Shown piece by piece: positions 26,391 to 36,374 of a stretch of 64,000 bases of DNA; the stretch's first letter is position 1, and each line of letters starts with the position of its first letter. The position numbers and the translations under genes are program-made. Source of the DNA: an uncultured Shewanella sp. (lineage in GTDB: Bacteria; Pseudomonadota; Gammaproteobacteria; Enterobacterales; Shewanellaceae); the NCBI RefSeq assembly GCF_947501225.1, contig NZ_CANMUW010000022.1:1-64000 (forward strand), in the 5' to 3' direction. The notes below the pieces were generated by a model, which was not told the DNA's origin, ran no database searches, and worked only from the letters and a program-made list of their open reading frames with translations.

Positions 26391-28502
26391 ATGGACCACT
26401 GGTCACATTTATTATCTAAGCTGAGTTCTGACAGGCCGAGTCTGTCCCAGAAGCTTCAGGCTTGGCAGCAACAACCCAACGCCCTGCCCCTGGCCATCAT
26501 CCGAGGCTACCATTTTATCGGTGCCAACCCTCTCACGCTCGCCTACTTTCAGACTCAAACGGATAACTTCGTCGACGCCACCCCCTATGACTTCTCTCCC
26601 CGCATTCAATCTTCGGGTCGAAACAGTATCGAATATGCCCAGCAGATGATGCGCCATGCATTGGAGGGGAGCGTCACTGAGTTCAACTGGCTTCACTTGA
26701 GCCAGCAGGGCACTGAGCTGCCCACCAGGATATCGCTGTTTCCGTTTGAACTCGATGGCAGCCCGGTCATTGTTGCACTATTCGAGCCCTCAAACCGACG
26801 TAGCAGAAGCCGCGAGAGTGCGAACAATGGTTTCGATACGCTGCCCAAGGCACTACTCTCTATCACACTGGAAGATAGCGCCGAGGCGGCCTACATTACA
26901 GATGCCGAACATACAATTATCGCCGTAAATAAGGCGATGTGCCGAATCTGCGGTTATAGTGCTGACCAACTGCTGCATAAAAATGCCGAGGTTATCGATC
27001 TCAGGAGGCATACCCCTGCTGAGGAGTTGGAACACAATAACGCGCTCGATGAGCGTGGAAATTGGCAAGGTGAGGTATGGAAACAGAGATCCGATGGTAC
27101 AGAGTTTCCCGCCTGGAAGAGTTGCCGGAAGATCATCGCCGATGAACGGGTCTACTATGTCACCATTTTCAGTGATATCAGCACAAAGAAGAAACTGGAG
27201 GCAAAACTGACCGAGCAGGCCATGTTTGACACACTCACAGGCTTACCCAACAGGCATCACCTGAAATTACTACTGAACCAGGCACTGCTGGAGATCGAAG
27301 AGACACCCGGCAAGATGGGCGCTTTGATGTTTCTGGACCTCAATGGCTTCAAGAATATTAACGACTGTTTCGGCCATGCCACAGGCGATAAGGTACTGCA
27401 GCTTGTCTCGGCCAGACTGGAAGCCAGCTGCATTGAGAAGGCAGATATAGCCAGACTAGGCGGAGATGAATTTACTCTGGTTCTGCGAGACTGCAGCGAT
27501 CATCAAGAGGTGGAGGATATCTCCCGACAGATAATGTCTCTGTTCGAGGCGCCATTTGAGATTGATGACCAAAAACTTTACCTGGGAACCAGTATTGGAA
27601 TAGCACTATTCCCGCAGCACAGCACAGAAGCCAATAAGCTACTCAGCCTTGCTGATACGGCCATGTATAGCGCTAAACAGAGCCCGGAACACGTGCTCTT
27701 TTACAATAACTCCATGCATGAAGAGGCCGAGCTGAAACTGACGATACTCAGTGAGCTTCGCCACGCTCACAACCTCAAGCAGTTCTCCCTCGCCTATCAG
27801 GTGATCGTCAACCTCGAGTGTGACTCGGTGATTGGTGCCGAAGCCCTGCTTCGTTGGCAGAAACCCGATGGTGAGATACTCAACGCCACGGATTTCGTGC
27901 CACTGCTGGAGGAGGCCGGACTGCTTATCACCATAGGGCAGTGGGTACTAAAACAAGCCTGTCTGCAGGTCGCGCAGTGGCGAAGCCAGCATGCTCCGGA
28001 GTTAAAAGCATGTGTTAATGTTTCGCCTATGCAGTTAGAGCACCCGGACTTTGTGCAGCAGGTCACCGACGCACTGAGTTACAGTAAGCTGCCGGCTAAC
28101 GCCCTGGTTCTGGAGATCACAGAGTTGGCACTGCTCAGGCAACCGGAGAGGGTCAGAAAGACCCTGACCACACTGAAGAGCAAGGGCATAAGCATCGCAA
28201 TCGATGATTTCGGTGCCGGCCTCTCATCTCTCAGTAAGTTAGGCAGCCTCCCTATCGACAGTTTAAAGATCGACGCCGGTTTTGCCCGCAGGCTCAGTGA
28301 GCCCCAAGGTAAGGAGCTGTGCCAAGCCATGATAAAGCTTGCCCAGGCACTGGACATCAGCTTTGTTGTGGAGGGTATCGAAACTAAACAGCAGAAAGAG
28401 ATACTGAAGAAGATGGGCAAAGGCTTTGGACAGGGTTACTTCTTCGGCCACCCTAAAGAGGCCGCCAGATTCACCCCCGATAACTTCTCGACCAATTATT
28501 AG
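26391..28502 (+). CDS. PAS-GGDEF-EAL c-di-GMP enzyme
   Basis: 703 residues. An N-terminal region of unknown type precedes a PAS domain (about 155-280), GGDEF (about 285-440) and EAL (about 455-695). The GGDEF signature is intact (RLGGDEFTLVL), but the inhibitory RxxD site is replaced (IEKA). EAL residues are complete: GAEALLR, NVSPMQL, LEITE, IDDFGAG, LKID, VVEGIE and GQGYFF. So both synthesis and hydrolysis of c-di-GMP look possible; the net activity is unknown. It is cytoplasmic, with no membrane segment. Confidence 0.88.
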   Translation: MDHWSHLLSKLSSDRPSLSQKLQAWQQQPNALPLAIIRGYHFIGANPLTLAYFQTQTDNFVDATPYDFSPRIQSSGRNSIEYAQQMMRHALEGSVTEFNWLHLSQQGTELPTRISLFPFELDGSPVIVALFEPSNRRSRSRESANNGFDTLPKALLSITLEDSAEAAYITDAEHTIIAVNKAMCRICGYSADQLLHKNAEVIDLRRHTPAEELEHNNALDERGNWQGEVWKQRSDGTEFPAWKSCRKIIADERVYYVTIFSDISTKKKLEAKLTEQAMFDTLTGLPNRHHLKLLLNQALLEIEETPGKMGALMFLDLNGFKNINDCFGHATGDKVLQLVSARLEASCIEKADIARLGGDEFTLVLRDCSDHQEVEDISRQIMSLFEAPFEIDDQKLYLGTSIGIALFPQHSTEANKLLSLADTAMYSAKQSPEHVLFYNNSMHEEAELKLTILSELRHAHNLKQFSLAYQVIVNLECDSVIGAEALLRWQKPDGEILNATDFVPLLEEAGLLITIGQWVLKQACLQVAQWRSQHAPELKACVNVSPMQLEHPDFVQQVTDALSYSKLPANALVLEITELALLRQPERVRKTLTTLKSKGISIAIDDFGAGLSSLSKLGSLPIDSLKIDAGFARRLSEPQGKELCQAMIKLAQALDISFVVEGIETKQQKEILKKMGKGFGQGYFFGHPKEAARFTPDNFSTNY

Positions 28503-28571
28503 ATAGATAATCCACGAATCTATTCTAAATAATAGCTTAGAGTGCAGAGCTAAGAGGGAAAGAGAGTTAGA

Positions 28572-28646
28572 GTGAAAGCTGTGCCGATACCGGCAAATAG
28601 CCGGCACTGCCTCCCTGCATGGACAGCATACCAACACAGCTTTCAC
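28572..28646. repeat. 12-bp inverted repeat enclosing a smaller hairpin
   Basis: GTGAAAGCTGTG (28572-28583) and CACAGCTTTCAC (28635-28646) are exact complements, and the 51 bp between include a GC-rich inner hairpin (CCGGC...GCCGG at 28590-28605). It lies between two convergent genes (GGDEF-EAL and tapT). It could be a bidirectional terminator, an RNA structure or a small repeat element. Confidence 0.7.
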
Positions 28647-28763
28647 ACCACCTGTAGTACAGATGATTCGCGCACATTAAAACCTATTTCATCAATGATT
28701 TGCGTGATCTAAATATTGTTTTATTCAGATATTGCTGATATTCGTCACAAAACAGGAAATCTA

Positions 28764-29381
28764 TCATTCATACCGTTTTCTTACAGAAGCGGGCATAGAA
28801 CTAATCCTTTGATTTACCATTGCATTTAATGCATTTGTCAAAGGCGACACCTCCTGCTCCGGCTCGATGGTTTTCACCATCATAGCCGCGGCCTCCAGTG
28901 TCGACAGGCTATCTGCCCGGCTCGCTTTGCGGATCTTATAGTTTGAAGCCGACTCAAGATTCAGATGCAGGGCGGGAAACGCCTGTAACCAGGGATTGAG
29001 CTGCAGTAGTTTATAGGCTTTTCTCCAGGTGCCATCGAGAAAGAGCAGAACCACATCCTTTTCGAAACTGACACTCTCCACATCCTGACTCTGATCAGAA
29101 GGATAAACCAGGTATACAGGTTTTACGCTTTGCTCAAGATGCTGGCGCAGCTGGGCAAAGTCGTCGGGAACCTCGCCCACATACACCCGAGTATCCTGAA
29201 TAACCAACTCGAGCAGACGCACACTGTTCTTTGCATGCCCCACTTCACTTGGATCTTGCAACACAATCAGCTCGGTCGATACCTGCATAGGTTCGATACT
29301 CTCACACAGGCAGGCCTTGAGCGGATAATGACATTCAGGACAGATGGGACGGGACACAGGCTTCTCGGACAATAAGATCAA
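28764..29381 (-). CDS. tapT: tRNA-uridine aminocarboxypropyltransferase (DTW domain)
   Basis: 205 residues. CPECHYPLKACLC forms the N-terminal zinc-type motif, DPSEVGHAKNSVRL and LFLDGTWRKAYKLL are the DTW-domain signatures, and the C-terminal ADSLSTLEAAA is typical. The family adds a 3-amino-3-carboxypropyl group to U47 of tRNA using SAM. The only start codons available are TTG (29381 or 29372), because a stop lies just upstream and the first ATG is after the zinc motif. Confidence 0.85.
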   Translation of the reverse strand: MILLSEKPVSRPICPECHYPLKACLCESIEPMQVSTELIVLQDPSEVGHAKNSVRLLELVIQDTRVYVGEVPDDFAQLRQHLEQSVKPVYLVYPSDQSQDVESVSFEKDVVLLFLDGTWRKAYKLLQLNPWLQAFPALHLNLESASNYKIRKASRADSLSTLEAAAMMVKTIEPEQEVSPLTNALNAMVNQRISSMPASVRKRYE

Positions 29382-29578
29382 TATCTATAGTGTATCTCAA
29401 CCCGATATAGAATAAAGACTCTTATACTATTTACTTAGCCAACCGATAACGGTTATAGTTTGAGCGCCAGGAAGGCAACCGATTGTTCTTACTTAAAATA
29501 TCAGATTATGGATGACAGTGATTATTGATGCCATCCACATTTCAGCCTTCCTGAGTTCACAAAACACAAGGAAGAGAA

Positions 29579-30457
29579 ATGAACAAAACAACCCTAACAC
29601 TAGCCGTACTCTTAGGGCTTACCTCTACAAACATCTACGCCGTTCAAGATACAGCCTACCAACATGAAGCCGAAGTCAACTATGCCGCTTCCAGCGAAAG
29701 CTTTTCAGATGGAGTATGGAACGGGCAGTATCGATACTACTTCACCCCGGTCAGCCAGGATAGCGTACCCTACGCCTTGAGTGGGTTTCTCGCACAGACT
29801 TCACATTTAGGAGGCTACTACAGTAAGCTAAATAGTGATTTTGATATCACGACTTATGCTATCGAGGGTGAGTATCTCTTCGCAGAGAAGTGGTACATTG
29901 GCGCCCGTTATCAAAATGCAGATTCGGACTACGCCATCACCAAGAGTGAAACAGATGCGTACGGAGTCACACTGGGTTACTACTTTAACGCTACCTCCTC
30001 TGTATTTTTCAATTATGGCAAGTCTGAAAATAAAACAAAGCTGCATTATCTGGACTCAATGGGTGATGTTTTAAAATCCGAAGTCGATACAACTTCTTAT
30101 GGAGTAGGCGTTAAGAGCTATCTTCCCCTCTCATCTGGTCAGGGGATCTTACTCTCCGGACTGTATAGCCACTCCTCTGATGATTTCAAAGGGATCTCTG
30201 CAAGTGATGAGTACCGTTCTTCTGACTCATCGGATAACTTAAGTGTTGCCGTAGATTGGTATATCACCCGCTCCTGGTCTGTCGGCGCTACCTATGCGAC
30301 CACGTTCGACAGCGACTGGGACGACCCCTACGGCATTAACACGGCCTACACCCTACGCCTAACCGATGGAATTTCCGCGAAATTTAATCTCTCTAAACAG
30401 TTAGAGCCCGATGTCGATGGTGTTTTTGCCGCAATAGGCATAAATGGTCGCTTCTAA
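29579..30457 (+). CDS. Outer-membrane beta-barrel (putative porin)
   Basis: 292 residues with a signal peptide (cut near IYA-VQ), an AAGGAAGAG ribosome site, Gly/Tyr/Ser-rich amphipathic strands and a terminal Phe (GINGRF). The pattern is of a small general porin; solute unknown. It shares a terminator region with the convergent Bcr-type exporter gene. Confidence 0.7.
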   Translation: MNKTTLTLAVLLGLTSTNIYAVQDTAYQHEAEVNYAASSESFSDGVWNGQYRYYFTPVSQDSVPYALSGFLAQTSHLGGYYSKLNSDFDITTYAIEGEYLFAEKWYIGARYQNADSDYAITKSETDAYGVTLGYYFNATSSVFFNYGKSENKTKLHYLDSMGDVLKSEVDTTSYGVGVKSYLPLSSGQGILLSGLYSHSSDDFKGISASDEYRSSDSSDNLSVAVDWYITRSWSVGATYATTFDSDWDDPYGINTAYTLRLTDGISAKFNLSKQLEPDVDGVFAAIGINGRF

Positions 30458-30485
30458 GCTTCAAGCCCACCAAATTTAACCCCAT

Positions 30486-30524
30486 AAAAAATGCCCGCCA
30501 GCTGTGGTCAGCAGTCGACGGGCA
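30486..30524 (-). terminator. Terminator of the Bcr-type exporter gene
   Basis: TGCCCG...CGGGCA stem with an internal AGCTG/CAGC(A) stem, followed on the minus strand by a T run (30486-30491). It probably also limits read-through from the porin gene. Confidence 0.75.
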
Positions 30525-30564
30525 AGGGGGTGTTCAGGTTCTAGTTTCCAGAATCCTTTCAAAA

Positions 30565-31767
30565 TCAATGAGCATGCTGCTCCTGATGCCAGTTATCGAA
30601 GCGGGGCATCGCCATCATGGTCAGCAGGGTGATAGCCAAAGTGCCCATCACGAATGCTACGGCATAGGGCGCGGTTAGATCTGTCTGCTGTACTAAGCCG
30701 GTAAGTAGCGATGCGCCACTCATCTGGATAAAGCCCAGGATAGCCGTTGCGGTACCCGCTCGCTCACCGAATGCTGCCAGAGCCATGCTGGTTGCCGGGC
30801 CAAGCAGCAGGGCGAAGCCGATACAGAGCAACATCATAGGTAACATAAAGCTTAATGCGGCAGGCAACCCGGTTGCCGGTCCCCACTGCTGCAACAGTAC
30901 CTGCATGATGGCCGACACCAGCATGGTGGTTAGTGCCACGATTACCGTGGGACGATTACCCAGCTTAGTGATAATCAAGGGAGCCGCGAAACAGGCGATG
31001 ATATTCACCCCGGCATTGAGGCCGAATAATCCGCTGAATGTCAGCTCTGACATGCCTAAGGTTTCGATAATCCAAACAGGCGCGTATGAGACATAACTCA
31101 GAATCGCGGCCATACCCGCCATGCATGAGAAGGCGTAGAAAAGAAAGTGTGGCTCTATGATAACGGGCTTGTAACGAGACCAACGGTATAGCGGCCCCGT
31201 GGTCACAGTATTCGCCGGACGAGTCTCAGGCAGGCGATATCCGACTAAGATCATCATAACGATGGCGTAAAGCATCATAAAGACAAAGGTAGAACGCCAA
31301 CCAAACTGCAGCGCCAACAGACCACCTAATGTGGGAGCTAGCGCCGGGATCACACAGATGACACCGTTCAGGTAACTGTAATAGCGGGCGCTCTCTTTTG
31401 GCGTGAAGCAATCACGCACGGCGCTGAAGACCACAATCGACGTTGAACACGCCGCCAGGCCCTGCAGTACCCTGGCAATCTGTAACCAATGAAACTCCAT
31501 GGCGACAGCCGCGAGTATACTGCTGGAGATGTAGAGCAAGATACCACCGAGGGCGATGGGACGACGACCAAATCTATCGGCCAACGGGCCGATGACTATC
31601 TGCCCGACTCCCATAGCGAATAGAAAGAGTACCAGTGTCGACTGCACCTCACTTGCCGACACCGAAAATTCGGCAGCCATGGTTGGCATAGATGGCAGGT
31701 AAATATCGATGGCTAAGGGGCTCAATATAACCATAGACATTAAGACGGGTAACAGGTTTCGACGCAT
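30565..31767 (-). CDS. Bcr/CflA-family drug exporter (MFS)
   Basis: 400 residues with 12 hydrophobic segments. The first loop has the MFS motif GPLADRFGRRP, and TM1 has the DIYLPSMP sequence typical of Bcr/CflA. It exports drugs in exchange for protons. It is divergent from the LysR gene at 31876, its likely regulator. Confidence 0.88.
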   Translation of the reverse strand: MRRNLLPVLMSMVILSPLAIDIYLPSMPTMAAEFSVSASEVQSTLVLFLFAMGVGQIVIGPLADRFGRRPIALGGILLYISSSILAAVAMEFHWLQIARVLQGLAACSTSIVVFSAVRDCFTPKESARYYSYLNGVICVIPALAPTLGGLLALQFGWRSTFVFMMLYAIVMMILVGYRLPETRPANTVTTGPLYRWSRYKPVIIEPHFLFYAFSCMAGMAAILSYVSYAPVWIIETLGMSELTFSGLFGLNAGVNIIACFAAPLIITKLGNRPTVIVALTTMLVSAIMQVLLQQWGPATGLPAALSFMLPMMLLCIGFALLLGPATSMALAAFGERAGTATAILGFIQMSGASLLTGLVQQTDLTAPYAVAFVMGTLAITLLTMMAMPRFDNWHQEQHAH

Positions 31768-31875
31768 GATTTCTCTCTATTTTGGAACGTTATTCTATGG
31801 CTGCTATTTTATCTCAGGCAAGTTATGAACAGAAATGGTATGATTTCAGAACTGAATTTCCCTGTAGGAATATCT

Positions 31876-32838
31876 ATGCACCTGAATGATCTGGCCAGAA
31901 TCGATCTTAACCTGTTAGTTATTCTGCAAGTGCTACTCGAAGAGCAGAGTGTCACCCGTGCGGCGAATCGATTACACCTGAGCCAATCGGCACTGAGCAA
32001 AAGCCTGAGCCGTATGCGGGAAACATTGGGTGATCCACTCTTTGTTCGTACCGCCCATGGTTTAAAACCCACAGCTCACGCAGTACAGCTCAGCGATAAG
32101 CTGCCAAGCCTGTTGGAAAACCTGTCACAACTGACACAGCCACCCAGTTTTACACCTGCGAGCAGCGATCGCCAATTCTCCTTTGCTATGGTCGAGAGTG
32201 CCTATGAGACTCTACTGCCCAACTTTATCGGGCCATTACTCAGCAATGCGCCTAACTTAAGGCTGGATAGCTATGATTGGATGGGGAGATCGATACAAGA
32301 TCTGCAAAAAGGTCAGGTCGATTTTGGTATTGCCGGGCGCGATCTCCACCCCCAATCAAACGTTCACCTCGATCACCTTCCCGACGGCATTGCCCACCAG
32401 CTACTCTTTACCGATCATCAAATATGCCTGGTCAGAGAGGAGCACCCTATCCTATCTGCCATCAGCACAGGCAACTGGAATCTGGAAGTCTATCTGGAGA
32501 TGTCACATGTACAGGTTCGCTGTGAGGGAAATGACTGGTGGGCGTTAGATTATCACCTGGCAGAGCAGGGACAGCACCGACGCATATCCACTACAGTACC
32601 GGACTTTTACGGTGCAGCAAGCGTCTGTGCCCACAGCGATCTGATCTTTACCGTCCCCTCAAGCTTCGCTCGTCACGCAAAGAAGTTATACCCACTGGTT
32701 GAGCTGCCACTACCTTTTGAATTTATTCCCCTGGCCTATGTACTGCTATGGCATGAGCGAAATAATGACGAGCCCGGACATAGATGGATACGGGAAACCA
32801 TCTGCAGGAGTGTTGCCGATGCCTTCAGTAGTATATAA
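31876..32838 (+). CDS. LysR-family regulator of the Bcr-type exporter
   Basis: 320 residues from the ATG at 31876 (AGGAA 7 bp upstream); the open frame extends to 31825. HTH: QSVTRAANRLHLSQSALSKSLSRMRETLG. It is divergent from the exporter with about 108 bp between starts, so control of the exporter is likely. Confidence 0.82.
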   Translation: MHLNDLARIDLNLLVILQVLLEEQSVTRAANRLHLSQSALSKSLSRMRETLGDPLFVRTAHGLKPTAHAVQLSDKLPSLLENLSQLTQPPSFTPASSDRQFSFAMVESAYETLLPNFIGPLLSNAPNLRLDSYDWMGRSIQDLQKGQVDFGIAGRDLHPQSNVHLDHLPDGIAHQLLFTDHQICLVREEHPILSAISTGNWNLEVYLEMSHVQVRCEGNDWWALDYHLAEQGQHRRISTTVPDFYGAASVCAHSDLIFTVPSSFARHAKKLYPLVELPLPFEFIPLAYVLLWHERNNDEPGHRWIRETICRSVADAFSSI

Positions 32839-33018
32839 GGCTATTCAGCCTGCATTAATCATCCATACCGTATCATAGGATATTCATCGCCTCTGAACAC
32901 GACTTCAGAGGCATTGAAGACAATCTGTTACATTTTCAGCCCAAGATTAACTGAATTTAACGTGATCTGAGGTCAATAAATATGCAGACTAAGTTTCAGA
33001 CTATTTTTTGGAGTTTTT

Positions 33019-33363
33019 ATGATCTACAGTCAATTTCAGCAATCACCCTTCCAGACAAGATTCTCAGGTGTTAAAGGCTGGATGGCTTTCGCTATAGGTC
33101 TGGCCGTGATTACACTCACACTGATAGCGCTTCCTTTTGTGTTGCTTATCGGTGCAGTCAGCTTTATTTTACTGAGCTTATTCGGACGTTTATTCCTTAA
33201 GAGGCAGCTCGCACGCTTTCGCCAGCAGGAACAGGGCGCCTACGGAACAAAGCAGGGAGAGGTAGAGAGAGAGCCTCAAATATTCAGAGAGCGTCCATTT
33301 AGCAGTGGGCGTCCTCAGCCAACTCCCCACCAGGGACGTACCTTCGAACACGACCCCAGCTAA
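33019..33363 (+). CDS. Small hypothetical membrane protein
   Basis: 114 residues, with a GGAG ribosome site 7 bp upstream. One long hydrophobic block at about 23-57, probably two membrane helices, precedes a basic, Gln/Glu/Pro-rich cytoplasmic tail. No family recognised. Confidence 0.65.
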   Translation: MIYSQFQQSPFQTRFSGVKGWMAFAIGLAVITLTLIALPFVLLIGAVSFILLSLFGRLFLKRQLARFRQQEQGAYGTKQGEVEREPQIFRERPFSSGRPQPTPHQGRTFEHDPS

Positions 33364-33392
33364 TAACCGGTTATGCCGTTATTTACCCGCAC

Positions 33393-33419
33393 AAACGCTT
33401 GCCTCGGCAGGCGTTTTTA
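33393..33419 (+). terminator. Terminator after the small membrane protein gene
   Basis: AAACGC-T-TGCC / GGCA-G-GCGTTT stem followed by a T run (33417-33418, continuing TTAG). It can act on the plus strand, upstream of the convergent DUF885-like gene. Confidence 0.75.
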
Positions 33420-33476
33420 GTTTAGCTGGCTTATGGCCTACAACTGAAATAACGCTTGCCTCTCACTGCTGCCGAC

Positions 33477-34733
33477 TCACTCTAAACCGGTAAATTGCGA
33501 TGCGGTCAGTGGCCTTCTCAGCAAAGCTCCAAATCGTTGCCAGCGCTCAGCAGGTGTAGCATTGCCCCCCCTCTCCACCCAGCGCGCCACACTCTCTTCA
33601 CCGTGATTATAATTAATCACATAGGCACGATTAGAGAGAAAAAACTTAACTCTCTGTCTGGCCCGTGACTCACTATATAAGCCATAATCCCGGAGCAGAG
33701 ATTCGGCACTCTTCACGGATATATGGCCATCGGTTAACTGCTCACAGACCAGATTATCCAGGTAGGATAACTTCTTATAGCAGCTGAGCACCCTATGGTA
33801 CTGCTCAATATCTCCCTCTATACCGGCTAACGGCATCAGCTCATCACGTTCGAACTCGATCACTTCATCTTCTGCCATGAGCAGGCGCAATCCGTAGTTA
33901 GCGCTACCCTCTGACAAGAATGAGATAGGACTATAGAGAGGGTAGATGGCATATTCGATCCACTGCTCACCTCTGACTAAACTCTGTTCCTGCAGCAGGT
34001 TAAACAGATGATGACCCGGATAGCCTTCATGACTGGCCAGCTCGAGACAGCGCTCAATATAGAGAGGTTGATCTTGATTGAGCTGTATCAGGCTCTGATA
34101 GTCTCCCTGATACCAGTTGTATGCCGTCCAGATCTTATCATTGACGAATTCGATGCTGAAACTTTCACTCTCGGGCAGGGAGATATGAACGGCGGTGAGC
34201 GCCCTTGCCTTCTCAACCGCCGCCTCGAACACTAACGGCACCTTATCCTGAGGTACGATGAAACCGGATCTGAACGCTTCGAAGCGCCCCGCTACCCCCT
34301 CTTCCCCAGGCAATAATTCGGCTAACTCCCGCAATACCGACTCATAATATTCCAGACTGAATTTATTAGCCTGAGTATCGTATAAGCCTATCGACTCATG
34401 AGCGAAGCTACTCCTCTCCCCCAACAGGCGACGAATAAAATACCCAATGGAGTCAACTTGTTTTCTAAGGAATTGATGCCGAAGTATGAGCTTGTCGGCT
34501 ACATTCTGCAGCGCGACCTCATCTAACGCACTAAGCAGCGCCTGAGCCTCGACTCTCAGCGCTTCTAGGGAAGAAAGCCCGCACTCCTTGCGCCATACTT
34601 CAGGGCCATAATAGGCGTCTACATAGAGGGGATCATGCATACCGACGGCCAGCACTAGTTTTACATAGGACTGGGCCAGATCATTGAGTCGGTTATTTAC
34701 TGCTTGAGTTGCGGTAGGCAAAGTCATGTCCAT
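33477..34733 (-). CDS. DUF885-like zinc-metallopeptidase-type protein
   Basis: 418 residues, no signal peptide or membrane segment. The motif HEGYPGHH (near 234-241) is the HExxPGHH-type motif of DUF885 proteins, proposed as zincin peptidases of the M32/M2-like fold. A conserved downstream glutamate in SEGSANYGLRL is visible. Shorter than typical DUF885 members (about 600), so it is a divergent subfamily. Function inferred from the motif only. Confidence 0.65.
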   Translation of the reverse strand: MDMTLPTATQAVNNRLNDLAQSYVKLVLAVGMHDPLYVDAYYGPEVWRKECGLSSLEALRVEAQALLSALDEVALQNVADKLILRHQFLRKQVDSIGYFIRRLLGERSSFAHESIGLYDTQANKFSLEYYESVLRELAELLPGEEGVAGRFEAFRSGFIVPQDKVPLVFEAAVEKARALTAVHISLPESESFSIEFVNDKIWTAYNWYQGDYQSLIQLNQDQPLYIERCLELASHEGYPGHHLFNLLQEQSLVRGEQWIEYAIYPLYSPISFLSEGSANYGLRLLMAEDEVIEFERDELMPLAGIEGDIEQYHRVLSCYKKLSYLDNLVCEQLTDGHISVKSAESLLRDYGLYSESRARQRVKFFLSNRAYVINYNHGEESVARWVERGGNATPAERWQRFGALLRRPLTASQFTGLE

Positions 34734-34839
34734 TCACAGATCATAAATGAACAATGCTATCATTTTGCATATTGCATGCAAAGTGCATATTTATATCCAG
34801 GGAATCGATACGGTCAGGTGTACTTACAATGTATCTAAA

Positions 34840-36294
34840 CTAAGCCGGCCAGGAGAGTAACTCTTTTGCACGTTGCAGAGAGGCTAACTCCTCCTTGCTA
34901 TCTGTCATAGATAATACGTTGTCGATTTGGAGTGACAGTGACTCCCACAAAGGCTCTATCACTGCCAGTTCCTGGGCATTCCCCCGCTCACGAGCCAACT
35001 TCAGCAGGGCGGCAGAACCCACCACATCAATTTTCCCCAACATACCGTCGGCAAGGGCGATACTCAACTCAACCATGGCAGGAACACTGTGACCATATTT
35101 AATCGCTTGTCGCAGGTACAGCTCTGCCTGAGAAAGATCGCAACCGAAGGCGTTATCGTCATTCAGCATAGATTGTGCCCGGGCGAGCATGGCATCTATC
35201 TGCCCCTGTTCCGCGGCCTCGGCCATCCACTGCTCACTGGCAATCTTATCGACATCACAACCCTCACCACGAGCCAGCATTAAAGCCAGATGATATTGAG
35301 CGTGGGGAAATCCAGCCTGAGCCGCCTTCGCGATAAAATGCTTTGCCTGTTCAAGGTTGCCCTGCTGATAAAACAGGACACCTAAGTTGGCTATCGCTTC
35401 TGATTGCTCAAGATCCGCAGCCTGTTGGAGATAATATTTAGCCTTTTCGCTATCGGGATTAATGCTCTGTCCACCGGCCAGATAGAAGTACCCCAGCAGC
35501 GCCATGGCATTGGCCACATTGGCTGCCGCGGCTGTGGCAATTGCTTGCTCACCGGCAGCAACATCTACCTTACCGCTATAGCCATGAATCAGGGCTACGC
35601 CGGATTCATAGAGCGCATCCATATTACTGTCGGCAGCTTGAGAGAACCAGTACTCGGCTTTTTTAAATGTGCTATCGGAGAGACTCTTCCGGGATTCGGG
35701 CTCTTGCTCCAGTTCGGCTAGCGCCTGCTCCTGCTCACGCTGCATCAAAGCCTTAGTCTTAAGTGACATACCGACCAGGTATTGCGCCTGAGGATCTGAC
35801 TCCATCACAGCCCGGTAACAGAGATCCCGTCCGGCAAATGAGTCGAAGGGTTCGAAGCGGTATTCGGGAAGAGAGTTACCGGTGACCTGAACAAACAGAG
35901 ACTCGACCAGATTCAGCAGCTTCTCTATCGACTTTTCACTCAACGCCAGCAACTGTTCAGATGTCAGGTGATACTTTTCCGGATGCGCACCACGATTTCC
36001 GTCGCCACGCAACTTGTGCAGCGCTCTGGTCGTGCGCACATTGATCACACGGTTCCGGTTAAGCGTTTCGATCCTGTCGTACAGGTTAGGACTATCGAAG
36101 CTTATCCCCTCAGGCTGAGCCAGCAGTTCGGTTAACTTATGCGTAAAACTACGGATCTGCAGCAGGGCTTGGGTAGGAACATCCCGGACATAGCTTTTGG
36201 CCACTGTGTAATCATGACCCAGCTCAGCTGAAAATTGAGTAACGAATTCGACATCAGTAAGCACAGCGGTGACTCCGAACAGTGAGCATGCCAA
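34840..36294 (-). CDS. DUF4145 - Sel1-repeat protein
   Basis: 484 residues, no signal peptide. Residues 1-135 resemble the DUF4145 domain (ALHKLRGDGNRGAHPEKYHLT), which often occurs in defence-like or HEPN-type proteins. The rest is a series of Sel1-like repeats (for example ALLGYFYLAGG, YHLALMLARGEG), a scaffold for protein contacts. Partner unknown. Confidence 0.72.
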   Translation of the reverse strand: MACSLFGVTAVLTDVEFVTQFSAELGHDYTVAKSYVRDVPTQALLQIRSFTHKLTELLAQPEGISFDSPNLYDRIETLNRNRVINVRTTRALHKLRGDGNRGAHPEKYHLTSEQLLALSEKSIEKLLNLVESLFVQVTGNSLPEYRFEPFDSFAGRDLCYRAVMESDPQAQYLVGMSLKTKALMQREQEQALAELEQEPESRKSLSDSTFKKAEYWFSQAADSNMDALYESGVALIHGYSGKVDVAAGEQAIATAAAANVANAMALLGYFYLAGGQSINPDSEKAKYYLQQAADLEQSEAIANLGVLFYQQGNLEQAKHFIAKAAQAGFPHAQYHLALMLARGEGCDVDKIASEQWMAEAAEQGQIDAMLARAQSMLNDDNAFGCDLSQAELYLRQAIKYGHSVPAMVELSIALADGMLGKIDVVGSAALLKLARERGNAQELAVIEPLWESLSLQIDNVLSMTDSKEELASLQRAKELLSWPA

Positions 36295-36374
36295 CTCTAA
36301 CGAGTTACTGGAAACTTGCAGATCTCTGGCTCAGGTACTCTTGTCTGTTATCTGAGCCAGAGAGGTTTTTCAGC

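Noticed and set aside
30965..31183. Shadow ORF inside the Bcr-type exporter gene
   Set aside because: Lies wholly within a clearly coding frame and has no protein features.
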